DNA of 64,000 bases from Astragalus membranaceus (lineage: Eukaryota; Streptophyta; Magnoliopsida; Fabales; Fabaceae). The notes beneath the pieces are model-generated. The model worked only from the letters and a program-made list of their open reading frames with translations, was not told the DNA's origin and did no database searches. Positions 22,381 to 34,373 of this stretch are shown here, in pieces; positions within the stretch are counted from its first letter, which is position 1; every line of letters starts with the position of its first letter. The DNA is taken from contig CM076846.1 of the NCBI GenBank assembly GCA_039519185.1, forward strand, positions 125,616,182-125,680,181, written 5' to 3'. Both the position numbers and the translations under genes were made by a program.

Positions 22381-23590
22381 GCAAATGAGTTGGCACAAAT
22401 TGCTTCAGGTTATAAGGTATCCAAAGAGAAACTCGAAGAGTTAATAGAAATTAAAGATAAATTGATTTCGACTGACTCTTTAGAGAAATTGTCAACACAA
22501 AAACTTGGGGGGGGGGGGGGCAGAAGAAGCATTATTACCCCCAGTTACTAAAAATAGTGATAGTGAAAATTTTAGTGAAAATTTTGTAGTTTTTGCTATT
22601 GACAATATGTTGAACGATGACTGGCGAAAGCAGATTGTCGAATACTTGGAAAATCCAACAGGAATAACTAATAGGAAAACCAAGTATAGAGCCTTAAGCT
22701 ATGTGATTATTGGAAATGAGTTGTTCAAAAAGACCCCTGAAGGAGTTTTACTCAAATGTCTTAGTGAAAGTGAGGCATACTTGGCAATATCTGATACTCA
22801 TAGTGGAACTTGTGGGTCCCATCAAGCAGGTCACAAGATGAAATGGCTCTTATTTCGACAGGGTGTGTATTGGCCAACTATGCTGAAAGATTGCATAGAA
22901 TTCGCCAAAGGTTGTCAAGAATGTCAAAAACATGCAGGAGTGCAACATGTACTTGCGAGTGAGTTACACTCAATAATAAAACCATGGCCATTTAGAGGAT
23001 GGGCGTTAGACATAATTGGTGAGATTAAACCAAAGTCATCGAAAGGCCATCGTTTTATATTAGTTGGGATAGATTATTTTACCAAGTGGGTAGAAGCTAT
23101 TCCTTTGGCTAATGTTAACCAAGAAGCAGTGATCAATTTTATTCAAAACCATATTTTATATAGGTTTGGAATTCCAGAAACCATTACCACAGACCAGGGT
23201 TCAGTGTTTATTGGTCAGAAAATGGTAGAATTTGCTGCTGAAAATGGTTACAAGTTGTTAGGTTCGACACCATACTATGCGCAAGCTAATGGGCAAGTCG
23301 AAGCAGCCAATAAAACTATCATTAATTTGATAAAGAAGCATATTGGGCAAAAGCGTAAGAATTGGCATAAAACTCTTGACCAAGTGTTATGGGCTTGTCG
23401 AAATTCTCCTAGGGAGTCAATTAGTACTACTCCTTTTAGGCTCGTTTTTGGGCATGAGGCAGTTTTGCCAGTCGAAATTTGTCTACAATCAACCAGGATT
23501 CAAAGACAATTTGAAATTCCATCTGATGATTATTGGGAAATGATGTTAGATGAATTGGTTGATCTAGACGAAGAAAGATTAACTGCCTTA
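22381..23590 (+). pseudogene. INT: Tat-A integrase, zinc finger and catalytic core
   Basis: A run of 14 G (22507-22520) changes the frame at the RNase H to integrase linker. The integrase then reads cleanly: HHCC zinc finger (DTHSGTCGSHQAGHK ... GCQECQKHA), and the D,D-35-E core as WALDIIGEI, TTDQGSVFIG and NGQVEAANKTI. The C-terminal part is cut at 23590 by LARD-1, whose target duplication is CCTTA (23586-23590 and 38495-38499); the domain resumes at 38500. The last 18 residues of the open frame belong to the LARD-1 LTR. Confidence 0.9.
22507..22520. repeat. G14 homopolymer
   Basis: Fourteen consecutive G within Tat-A pol, at a point where the reading frame changes. Confidence 0.95.
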
Positions 23591-26500
23591 TGTTGCGCCC
23601 GAAAAAGTCCCCGAGGGAGAACCTTCCTCGTTCACAACTTTTCTTAAGACAATGAAGCCGCCACCAATATTTATTAAGGAAAATATTAGGAAAACCTTTT
23701 TGGAAAGCGATTGGCCTTTGAAAACTGAGAGTTTTGGGTTCGGGGGTCGGTTACGCGCGGGGAAGGTGTTAGCACCTCACACGTCCTCTCTACTGAGAGG
23801 GAACCTTTAATTAAATGTGTGGTTTTTATATGTTGACCTGAAAATATTTAATTTGCCTCTTTATTTCTTATTGAAAACGAATTAAAGAAACTTAACAAAA
23901 TTTTTACTTTTTGACGAGAAAGGAAAAAAAAAGGGTTTTTAGAAAGAAGTGCTTGACAGGACATGGCCCGCTCCTACGTATCTCCCGGTGCGATGGAGAA
24001 TTCAAAGCTACGTAGTTCTTGTGTAGAAAATGTTTGTGTGTTTGGTGTTTTTTAATATAGGGGTTTTAGGATTGCGTGATCTGTGTTGAAGGACCACTGG
24101 GGGTCTGAAGGGCCGCTGGGGGCTGAAGGAGCGCTGGGGCTCTGAAGGACCACAGTTCACTTATCCTAAAACGATGATTAACCCGGCCGTACGACCGACT
24201 TAAACCCCTACTTTGAAAATAAGATTTTTGATTTTTGAAAGAGATGTGTTTGTATTTTTTATTTAGAAATTACTTGTTTTTGCGCTTGACAGGGGCGTGG
24301 CCCTGCTCCTACGTATCTCCCGGTGCGATGGAGAATTCAAAGCTACGTAGTTCTTGGTTGTCCTAAAAAGGTTTTTGTTTTTTAGTCTGTTTAGATGAGT
24401 TTTCGCAGTAGGAGTGAGGATTCGCGATGACCAAACAACAACGGTTTAGAGTGGCCGCGCTACTAACTCTTTTGAAAATGAAATTATCATTAACAACCAA
24501 ACGGCAACGGCGCGAGTGATCATTAACGATAATCGGTTTTGCTTTTGATTCGAGTGTTCGCGACGACCAAACAACAACGGTTTAGAGTGGCCGCGCTACT
24601 AACTCTTTTGAAAATGAAATTATCAGTAACAACCAAACGGCAACGGCGCGAGTGATCATTAATGATAATCGGTTTTTATTTTAGATGATCAAAAAGGGCT
24701 TTCGCAAACGAATTAATTTTGGTTTGTTGTGCTTGACGAGGACGTGGCTCGCTCCAACGTATCCCAAATGGGAATCAAAGCGACGTAGTTCTAACGAGCC
24801 TTGAAAGTGAAAGTCTTTTTGATGAGGTTTTTAGAAAATGAAGAGCGTTCATAATGATCAAACTAACGAAGGTTATGATGGATCATTACTAGTAACTCTC
24901 TTTGAAAATGCCTTTTGTAAATGCAAGCTTTCATGGTGATCAAACTAACAAAGGTTATGATGGATCACCGCTAATAACTTGTTTTGATTCTTTGATACTT
25001 AGAAAAATGCTTTTTGAAATTGGACGCGTTCATGATAATCAAACCAACAAAGGTTGTGATGGATTACCACTAGTAGCTTGCTTTATGCTTGCGAAAATTC
25101 TTTTGAAATTGAGGCTTTCATGACAATCAAGCCAACAAAGGTTGTGATGGATTGCCACTAGTAACCATTTTTATGCCAGGTTGTTTAGAAATGAAAACAA
25201 TGAATGCAAGAAAGAATTGGTGGATTCAAGCATAACACAATCAGTGGAATCAAATCATTAAGCAACAATATTTGAATTCGCAAAGAAAAATCAAGTCTAA
25301 ACTACACATATTAGATCACAACGCATAGATAGGCAAGGAAGGAACTTGAATTGGGCATTAAGCAAAAATACAAGCGTAGGCAAGATTGAACCTAAATGCA
25401 CATCTAGTGGAAGATGCTAGGCGAGAACCATGCTCAAATATTTCTACAAAACGCAAGGGAATCTAAATGCACATCTAGTGGAAGATGTAAGGAAGGAAAT
25501 GGAGTCGTCTAAGCATTGATGATATTCCACATGAGAGTAGACAAGGAAGTGATAGGCACAAATGAATTCAAAAGAGTAGCCGGGATCCAAAACATTAATG
25601 ATTGAGATGCATTTTTCCTTCAACAACAACAATTATACTAACATATTTACATAAGATGTAACTTCAAATGTAATGAATGCTTAGTATGCAAAAACAAATT
25701 GACGATTTATATTTTTGATGCTAAAACTTTGATGATGATGCTAAGATTCAAGAATATACCTTAACTCCAAGCTAAATAAGCAAGAAATAAGATGAATGAG
25801 TGCTAAACCACTTGAATTTACTCTTTAACCTTCAACCTTGAGCTTGATTTTAGAGATTTGGAGATGAATCTTTGAGAAGAATACAAGAATGATGAGGGGG
25901 ATGTTGAAGTAAAACAAAGGGTGTAAATAGCACTATGGGCTTTTAAGAAGATAAAATAAAAAAGCAAAATGGGGTTGTATGTGAGTAAAACAGGGGTGTA
26001 AAATAGCACTATGGGCTTTTAAGAAAATAAAATAAAAAAAGCAAAATGGGGTTGTATGTTAGTAAAACCGGGGTGTAAAATAACAAAGGGGTTGTATGTA
26101 AAAAGATGGGTGGTGTGAGAAGCAAACAGCCCAGTTTGTTTGTTTTTTTTGCTTGGCCTGCGTATATAAAAAAAGAGAGGGCTGCGCAGGGGGGGGTGCG
26201 AATAACAGCCTGATTTTTTGGGTTTGTCAACTGCTGGCCCACGAAACCAAGGGCTTGGACAGGGGTGCAGTATCATTAAAAAGGGATGGTGCAGTTATGA
26301 ATCTGAAGCTCTTTTTTTTTTTAAAAAAAAAGATGAATAAATGAATAAGAGAGGGTATAAGAGGCAAAGACCAAAAAAAGCAACAACCCTATTTTCTCAA
26401 TCCTCTTCTCAGTGCCGCAACTCACATACCAGAGGAGAGAGAAAAAAATTTTGAGAGGAGAGAGAGGAAGAGAAAACGAAGAGAGAGAGGGGAGAGAGAG

Positions 26501-27712
26501 AGAGAGTTTGGTAGTTGTTTGGCCGTGAGAGAGGGCGTTTGGTGGTGGTGACCGGCGGAGGAGAGGGTGGCGACGGTGAGAAGGAAGAGAGGAGAGAGAG
26601 GGACGGCGGGCGGTGGAGAGAGAGGGAACCGAATGGAGAGAGAGAGAGAACCGAAAGGAGAGAGAGAGAAAAGGGGATGTGCGGTGGTGGATGGGTGGTT
26701 CGGCCGGAGGTTGCCGGAACTGGTGGTGGTTGGCGGCGACCGGCGGAGGAGGGCGGTGTGCGTTTTGGTTGTGAGGGGTGGTTGTTGGTGGTGCTTTCCC
26801 TCCTCTTCTTTTTTGTTCTCCCTCTTCTTCCCCCCTTTTGTTTCTCTTTTTCTCCTCACTGTGTGTGTTGTGTGTGATGTTGTTCCCTTTTTTGTTTTGC
26901 TACAGTGCGCCTCCCCACCCCCTTTGCTTCCTCTTCTTTTCTTTCCCCCCTCCTGTACGTGTGTTAATTAATTAATTCTCTTCTTTTTGTTACAATCCCC
27001 CCTACGGCTCCCTTCCCTCTCCCTTTGCTTGCTGTTTTCATGCGTATTTATAGTGCTCTTATTGTGGTGTAGGTTGTGGATGAGGTGCAGGGGATTATTG
27101 CTTTGAGGAGACCAATTGGTTATGGGGTAGCAGAGACATGGTGGATCAGCAAAAGTTGAGCTGACATGTTATTGCCAAAGATGCAAAAAGCCAATGAGAC
27201 AAGGTGAAAGAGGTTCAGCTTGTAGCTCAAACTGCAACAACAGCCAGGGGCGTATATACCCCTTTTTTTGTTTTACTTTTCATTTTTTTTTGTCTTATTT
27301 GTAACTAAGAAAAATGTAACTTCAGATTTAAATAAAATAAACAATTTGACTATTTGTTGTGTGTCTCTTATTTTTATGACTACTAATAAATAAATACAAT
27401 TAACAATGATAACAATAACAAAACAATAATAATCTCGCTAACTCGCTGCGACACGCGCCCATTACTATACACTTTATTCGCACACCCGCGAAAACCACTA
27501 GACTTTTGTATCACATTTTTAATAGTGAAATTAACCCGAAAACGACAGAAACTAGTAAAATGACGTATTCGACGCAAAACGCGCGAAACATGCAAAGGGC
27601 ACATATTTTGATAGTTTTCGAAAAAACATCAAAACACCGTTAAAAAATGAGTGTTCACAAAAATACAATTTTATTTGATTTTCAACTAGTCGGACAAAAT
27701 TGGGGTATGACA
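23591..27712 (-). repeat. LARD-1 3' LTR (4122 bp)
   Basis: Minus-strand termini TGTCATACCCCAATTTTGTC and CTTTTTCGGGCGCAACA. Contains a duplicated ~133-bp unit (24419-24685), four AAACTAAC(A/G)AAGGTTATG-type units (24855-25160), several CTACGTATC/GCTACGTAG blocks, GA-rich tracts (26425-26665) and a minus-strand TATAAATA at 27052-27045. Confidence 0.93.
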
Positions 27713-27726
27713 GCTGCCCCTCTTTG
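27713..27726 (-). promoter_or_regulatory. LARD-1 polypurine tract
   Basis: Minus strand CAAAGAGGGGCAGC directly before the LTR start TGTCATACC. The Ogre at 51559-51571 has the near-identical AAAGAGGGGCAG. Confidence 0.85.
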
Positions 27727-27900
27727 TTTGAATTTTGACAAGGAATATGAATTGGCCGAAACATATTCCGAGGCAAAATTGAAACAAAGAATTCAGAAAT
27801 TATACCAATTTTGTCCACTGGGAGAAACCCGAAATTTTTTTTTATTTTATTTTTTTTCGAAAGATAGACACTTTCGTGTCGATGCGTGCAGACTGAAAGA

Positions 27901-28089
27901 TAAAATGGGCACTTGGCGTGCAAACAGAAACTGTAAAATGGGCACTTGGCGTGCAAACAGAAAGGTAAAATGGGCATTTGGCGTGCAGACAGAAAAGTAA
28001 ATGGGCACTTGGCGTGCGAACCGAAAAGTAAAATGGGCACTTGGCGTGCAGAAAGCGGTAAATGAGCACTTGGCGTGCAGAAAGCGGTA
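27901..28089. repeat. Minisatellite, six units with CACTTGGCGTGC core
   Basis: Units of 29-33 bp: TAAAATGGGCACTTGGCGTG followed by a short variable CAAACAGAAA-type spacer. Confidence 0.9.
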
Positions 28090-28306
28090 AATTGGGAATT
28101 CGGAGGCTGCCTAAAACCTTCTAACGGACTCTTGTCGAGTCCGAGCTCTGGGGTGGCCTTTTCGAGCGGCCGATCAACATCAGGTCCGGAACTGATTTGA
28201 TCAATGGATTTACGCTATGCCTTAGGCTGACACAACTAATCCGAAGGACTTAACGAAGTCTGATGGATCCATCGCGTGCTCGTACACGATGTTGTGATCT
28301 GTGGAA

Positions 28307-28440
28307 GGAGTTCACTAACTCGGTGGGAGTTCACTAACTCTGTGGGAGTTCACTAACTCTGTGTTGATGGAGTTTACTAACTCGGGGTTGAGGGAGTTTA
28401 CTAACTCAGGGTTGATGGAGTTTACTAACTCGGGGTTGAT
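28307..28440. repeat. Minisatellite, six units GGAGTTYACTAACTC
   Basis: Units of 19-25 bp, the first three with TTCACTAACTC and the last three with TTTACTAACTC plus GGGTTGATG. Confidence 0.9.
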
Positions 28441-31059
28441 GATTTTCTAAAAATGAGATTTTTGGGACTCTCTGGTCCGAAGTAACTTTTCTCTTGGATG
28501 GTGCATGAAATGCGTGCACTTGGATGTTTGGGGTGCACATGAATGCAATGATTGACTTTGGTGGGATGCCTTTTCTGTTTGATTTTTCTCTTCTTTTCCT
28601 TTTGTTATTCTTTCGCTCTTCTGAGATGCGAATTTGAAGGCGTAATGTACTGTTTGATGCCATGGAGTGATGACTGGTATGGATGATATGAGAATGATGA
28701 ATGATATGAAGATGTTGTGTTCTTTTATGTTCCATCTTCTGTTATTTTCTTCTCTCCTTTCTTATTTGCTCTTTTTTTCTATGGAATGCAGATATCTATG
28801 TAAATGGAGTGCGAATGTATGTTATGCAAAGTGTATGTGACGTGATGATTTCAATGGAATGATGGATGCTATGAGATGCTATTTTTGATTTTCTTCCTTT
28901 TTATTTTGGTTAAGGATCAACACTTCAAGTGCCTACAAGGTAACATCCTAATCCCTAAGGGTTAAGGCGAGCACTAAAGCCCTACAAGCGGCCAACTTTA
29001 GGCGACCCCCTCATGTGCTGAGATAGCTGGTTAAAGAATTTTTCCTATTTGTCTTTTTGCTGTGTGAGGATGCAAATGCAGTATTTTGATGCATGATATG
29101 ACAAAATTTTTGGGGTATTCAAATACTTTTTTTGTGAATACTTTCATAATGATGAGACGCGAGACTTTGGATGCAAAAGTGGGATGATTATTGACCATTT
29201 TTGTTGAAAAATTGAATTTGATTCAAACTCCGGTGTTCTCAAGGTTTTTATTTACAAACAAGCTCACTTGTTTTCTCTCCCTTCCAATGACGACTGAATC
29301 TTAGATATCGCATGACTAACGTGTGTTCTCTCTCTTTGAAGCATTGCTTAGTAAGCATGCATAGGAGCGCAAATGTGAATGAGTGAGTCTGTTAACTTGG
29401 GATTGGTTTAGGATATGTATGACAATTGAAGGGATGACAAACATGATTATTACCGACGCTTATGAGGGACCAAGGGATGCAAGACTGCCCCGGTTCGGGC
29501 TTTTGATGAGTGAATAAGCTTGCCTTTGCCTAGTGGTGACAACAACTAGGGGTGTAGAAGATGATGAATTGGGAATGAAAAATGGAGCAAAAGAGATTTT
29601 GTCTCAACCCATAAAGTTTGATGTTGCCCCAGTCATAACAAGGACAAAGTTGCCCCAATTAGGATGACAAGGCCTCGTTTAGGATAGTGACTTGAGAGAT
29701 TGCCCCGGTGAGGTTTTGTAGGAATGAATGAGGTGAAGGAATGGGAACGCACTTGTCCCACTTTCGAATGACATCACAAATGGTTTCTTTGAGTGAGGTT
29801 GTGAAAGGCGACGGATTTTGCTAGACTACTCCAATCCAGGCTTGGTAACTATGAATGAAAGGCTTGCCCCTGTTTGGTGATATTGACGATTGGAGTGAAA
29901 GGGCAGATATGCGGGAACTGGCGTCATGGATAACACCTGGTGAAAGGATGAATGACATAGGATGGACGCTGAACAGGCTTTCCCAAGACTAGGGTGGGTG
30001 GGTGGTGAAGAGAATGCCCCAACTTTTAGATCTGAGTGGTGTTCTCAGTGTAAATCTTTGGTTCTCTGTGAATGCCTTGACTTTTGGTAATGAAGAGAAG
30101 CCTCACTTGGTGGTCACTAAACCTTGTTTTAAGGCAATCTTGAATGCCTTTTTGGGAGTGCAAGTCTTTTTTTGTTTCGTCAGCTTTCTTTTTTCTGACT
30201 GTTTGTTTTTGTCTCCTCAGTTCTCTTTTTTCTGAGGGTTTATTTTTCTTGATCAGCTTTCTTTTTTCTGATCGTTTGTTTTTCTTTTTGAGCAAACACA
30301 TTGTAAACAGATAAACTTATTTGTCCTAAGATTAAAATTTGAGAAAACGAAAGCAACCGGTCATTGATCGGAATGGACTTTTTAGGGTTGAGATGTGGAG
30401 AAGGGGATGATTGAGCTTAATGAAGTGTTTGGGGTTTTATTAGGACGAGTTTGTGTTTCATAGTAGAATGGCTGAGGGTTTACGGAGGGTTAGATGTTGA
30501 GGCCAAAGGAAATGTTTGCGGTCTTTATGAAAGGAGAGATGATTATACACAACAGAGTGTTGGAAGGTTTATGGGGACAAGGATCTCTGGTGTTTCATGG
30601 TGAAATATATCGGCTCACAATTTGTACTTCTTTTGTTTCTCTTTTTTCTTGGTCTTTCTTTTTTCCTTTTTTTTTTGGGATTTTTCATCTTTTCTTTGAA
30701 TTTTTTTGTTTGGTTGCATTCTTTTCCTTTGGACTTCTTTCTTTTCTTTGGACTTGGGTGAGCTGATAAAGATGATATACCATTTTCGATGTGGAATTGA
30801 TCCTTGTCTAGAGTGATGGAGATATCCTGGGACTTTCTTGACTTAAGGTGGGTAGGAGGGGGATTTTTCCCTTCTCTTTGGGATTTTCTTGGCTTAAGGT
30901 GGGTAGGAAAGGGAGCTTCTGGATTTTGGATTTTCTTGAGGTTGTGGGGAGACGGCCAAACTTCATTTCAAATTCCGATTGTTTATTTTCTCGTAAAACC
31001 TGACAACAATTTATCTATCTATATGTGTTTGCTCTTTTCTTTGCATTTTTTTATTATGC

Positions 31060-31156
31060 CCTAATTTTTGCCTGGAGCGCTCTTTGCGAGTTTTCAATCC
31101 ACCGGGCGCTCCTTTTTGCCTAGGCTGCCCTTTGCGGGTTTTCAACCTAGCGAGCT
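31060..31156 (-). repeat. Ogre 3'-region paired GC-rich module (LARD-1 copy)
   Basis: Two related ~45-bp units on the minus strand: AGCTCGCTAGGTTGAAAACC then GGTGGATTGAAAACTCGCAA. Confidence 0.8.
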
Positions 31157-34100
31157 TGTTCTTCTCATTTATCTCTTCTCTTTTTTTGTTTTTTTTTTGG
31201 AAAAACTTGCACTGAAAGAAAATAATGCCGATAAAGAAAGTTAGTGATCACAGAATTGCCCCAGCATGGAGGACTTAGAGTGTTAGTGAGAATGAACCAA
31301 AAAGTCAAGTATGCACTGATGGGAGAGAATATGCGCCTTATGGATGGATGGGGCGGGGTTAGACTGGGATGATGATGATGACAAGGAAGGAAACTGACTG
31401 ACTCAAACAAGAGAAACTGCACGTGTCATGCACGTTCACTATAGGAATGCTTCACAGAGAGTCAACATTAGTTAGAACAATGAATTGATGAGCTGCTTCA
31501 GTTTTTTTTGTCATGGAATGGATGGGATGCAGTGCTTTTGAAAGACATGCAAATGAGCTATTGATATGCAAAACTGAGTGCCTTGGAACACCTTGAGTTT
31601 GCAACCAAGTAAGGATAAACTTTTTCAAAAAAAGGATGATTGTTTTGCAAGAACGTCTCGCTTCTCATCACAACTTTTATTTTATGCAATGAATGAATGA
31701 ACAAATTATGATATGCAAGTATGATGCAAATGCGTGGAGAACGACTACTCGAAAAGTGTGGCTTATTCTAAATTATTTTGTTGCAAGACAAAATATGGAA
31801 TACCAATGCGAATGATGCAAGAATGATGCCCCCCATTTTTTCCAAATGATTTTTGATTTTTTTTTTATTTTTTAGAGGCGAGACAAGATGCGAAATGCCA
31901 ATGCCCCTTTTTTGAATGATGAGAGATGCAAGAATGGTGATATGAGGCAACTAATTGTCGTTACCCTGAGTAACTTGCCTGAAACATTGAGTGGATCCTG
32001 ACTCAATACTTCACACAATGTACTGAAACGTTTTGACAATTAGTTGACTCAATTTAATTTCCTACTTGAAATTAAAATACGTGCGACTGGGTCAAAGTGC
32101 TCTGACATCGTAAAGTAACATCTCAAATTTGTAGTCGACAAACAAATTTGAGACATTACCCTTCGTCGTTCAAAGGTGCACTTCTATCCATTAAGCCATC
32201 ACATGAGAAATTTTTCTTTGTTTCGAAAGGATGCATGCAGGGAGAAAAAAAGTGATGAGGTTAATGAAATGATGCATGAGCGCCACATTGACGCGATGTC
32301 CGCATTATTTGATGATAGTTTTTGCTTAATCAAGGATGAATGAAATGCGATATGGATGATAGATGCTTCTGGTTTTCATTTTTCTTATGCAATGAAATGA
32401 AATGCGTGATGCTTGCAATTACTTTCCTAATGCATGGGAGATATTGAATGAAGATGCATGCGAGATGAGACGTTAATGCTTATTTTTGATTTGCGACACA
32501 GAAAAGTATTAATGCGATGATGTGATATGGACGGACGACGGAATGAGTGGGTGAATGAATGAACAAATGTGCATTTTGAATGAGGATAACGTAAATTGCA
32601 TCACTTGATGATTTTTCATGATTATGAGCGAATGAAATACCATAGGGATGATAATTGTTTTTTTTTCAGAATTTTGTTTTATGTAATGCATGATGCCATG
32701 ATGCAAAGTGCGGATGATGATTGCTTTTCGTTTTATTTTTAAACTATGAAATGAAGTGCCTGATACTAACAATTATTTTTAGTGCGTGGAAAGATATGAT
32801 TCTTATGAAAATGCATGCGAAATGAGATGTTTATTTGATTATTTTTTGTAATGCAAAGAAAAAATGCATGTAGTATGTTTTCTAAAAAAAACTTGTGGAA
32901 AATAATAATTTTTGATTTTTCTTGATTTTTGGTTTTTTTTTTTTTTTTGATAAAAGACGGTATGCACTAATACTTGTTTGAATGCAAGTGCAATGCAATA
33001 TGTATGATTTCATGTTTGTCTTGGTGCCGGGAATCACGGTGTACTATGTCTTGCCATAGGTTTAATGGTGGATTTTGATTATTTTTTTCTTTGAAACACA
33101 ACAAGGTTAGAATCAATAAGCGAAACAAAGCACATTCCATGCATTCAAACTTAAACAAACTCGCACCTCGGAGTATACGCTGTTTCACTTTTGATCCCAC
33201 ATCGTGCCTATGACAAGATTCTTTGTCACTTTGGGATTCTCGGTAAACAAACTTTGATGAAATGCAAGGATGCCTGCATGAACTGTAAAAGCTTCTGTTG
33301 GATGCAATGCGAGGATGCATGCAAAATGATGATGATATTTTATGCATATGCAGACTAGGGCAAAACCCTTATTGGCATTAGTTCAAGTTTTTTTTTGTTT
33401 TTTTTTTTGAAAAATGCGAGCTGTACGTGGTTTCATATGGACCAAGTAAGAGAAAGGCTACAACGGCAGCTCGTTCTCTCTTTTTTTTGAAAAGAGTGGG
33501 CCATATGTCACTTCGTACGGACCAGCAAAAGAAAGGCTACAACGGCAATTCTTTCTCTACTTTTTATTTGAAAAACCTCGTACTCTTTTTTTGAAAACAT
33601 GTCTATATTACCATGCAACACACAATTTGGTATGCCCCTTGTGTCCTACGAAGGTGGGGACCTAAGTTCTAGGACAACTCAAATGTTCCTCCCATGCGGG
33701 TTCTAGTCACTTCCTCACCAGGCTACCAGAGCTAATTCTCTTTCACAATAGCACCCACAACGATGGAACGCCATCTGGTGTGAGGCATCATGAAAGAGCA
33801 TACTCTGGCTGAAACTTTCGTGAGAGTCGGAAGGACAACAGTCCAATTGCCAGTCACTACTCGTTTCCACTCTCCTAAGTTTTGTCGGACCTTGGGTTTT
33901 AGGCCCCTCTCGAAGCACAATAAGCATAAGGTGTGAGTGTGTGTAGCGAGGACATACCGCCTAAAACTACCCGCATATATCCCCACCTGCGAAGGAAAAC
34001 CCAGAACAGTCCAGACAGTAACAAGCGATAACATGTTGTCTACACTAGGGTTCAATATCAAATAAGCTAGCCTAGGGTTTCAACAACAATCAAGTGCTTT

Positions 34101-34352
34101 GCTTACCTCAAGAAAGGGGGCCAAGAAGAGGGGAACATAACAAGATGGGGGGAAATGCATGAGAGTACTAAGCACATAAGCAAAGACGAGGAAAAATAAA
34201 CATGAAAGGAGAGGAAATAAATGTACATGCGCAACATGACAAGAAGGGCAAACCGAAAAGGGATAGAAGCAAACAAAGTATCCAAATCACATCGATAGCA
34301 CACTAAACCACACATTTAATTAGTTAGGCTTGACCCACTTAAAAAAAGAAAA

Positions 34353-34371
34353 GTCCCCAGTGGAGTCGCCA
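34353..34371 (-). promoter_or_regulatory. LARD-1 primer-binding site (tRNA-Arg)
   Basis: Minus strand TGGCGACTCCACTGGGGAC, two bases after the LTR end GCAACA; identical to that of LARD-2. Confidence 0.85.
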
Positions 34372-34373
34372 GC

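Larger units (their letters stand above)
27727..34352 (-). other. LARD-1 internal non-coding region
   Basis: About 6.6 kb without retroviral protein motifs. It includes two minisatellites (27901-28089; 28307-28440), the Ogre 3'-region module (31060-31156), T/C-rich runs, and ATGATGAATGCAA-type low-complexity sequence that creates many short meaningless frames. Confidence 0.7.

Noticed and set aside
26422..26975. Four overlapping 65-145-codon frames, repeated at 37204-37757
   Set aside because: Low-complexity GA/CT and GGT tracts in the LARD-1 LTRs; their only value is showing that the LTRs are identical.
27901..28440. Regular short repeats that could suggest a CRISPR array
   Set aside because: Units are directly adjacent, repeats themselves vary, and the context is a plant retrotransposon; these are minisatellites.
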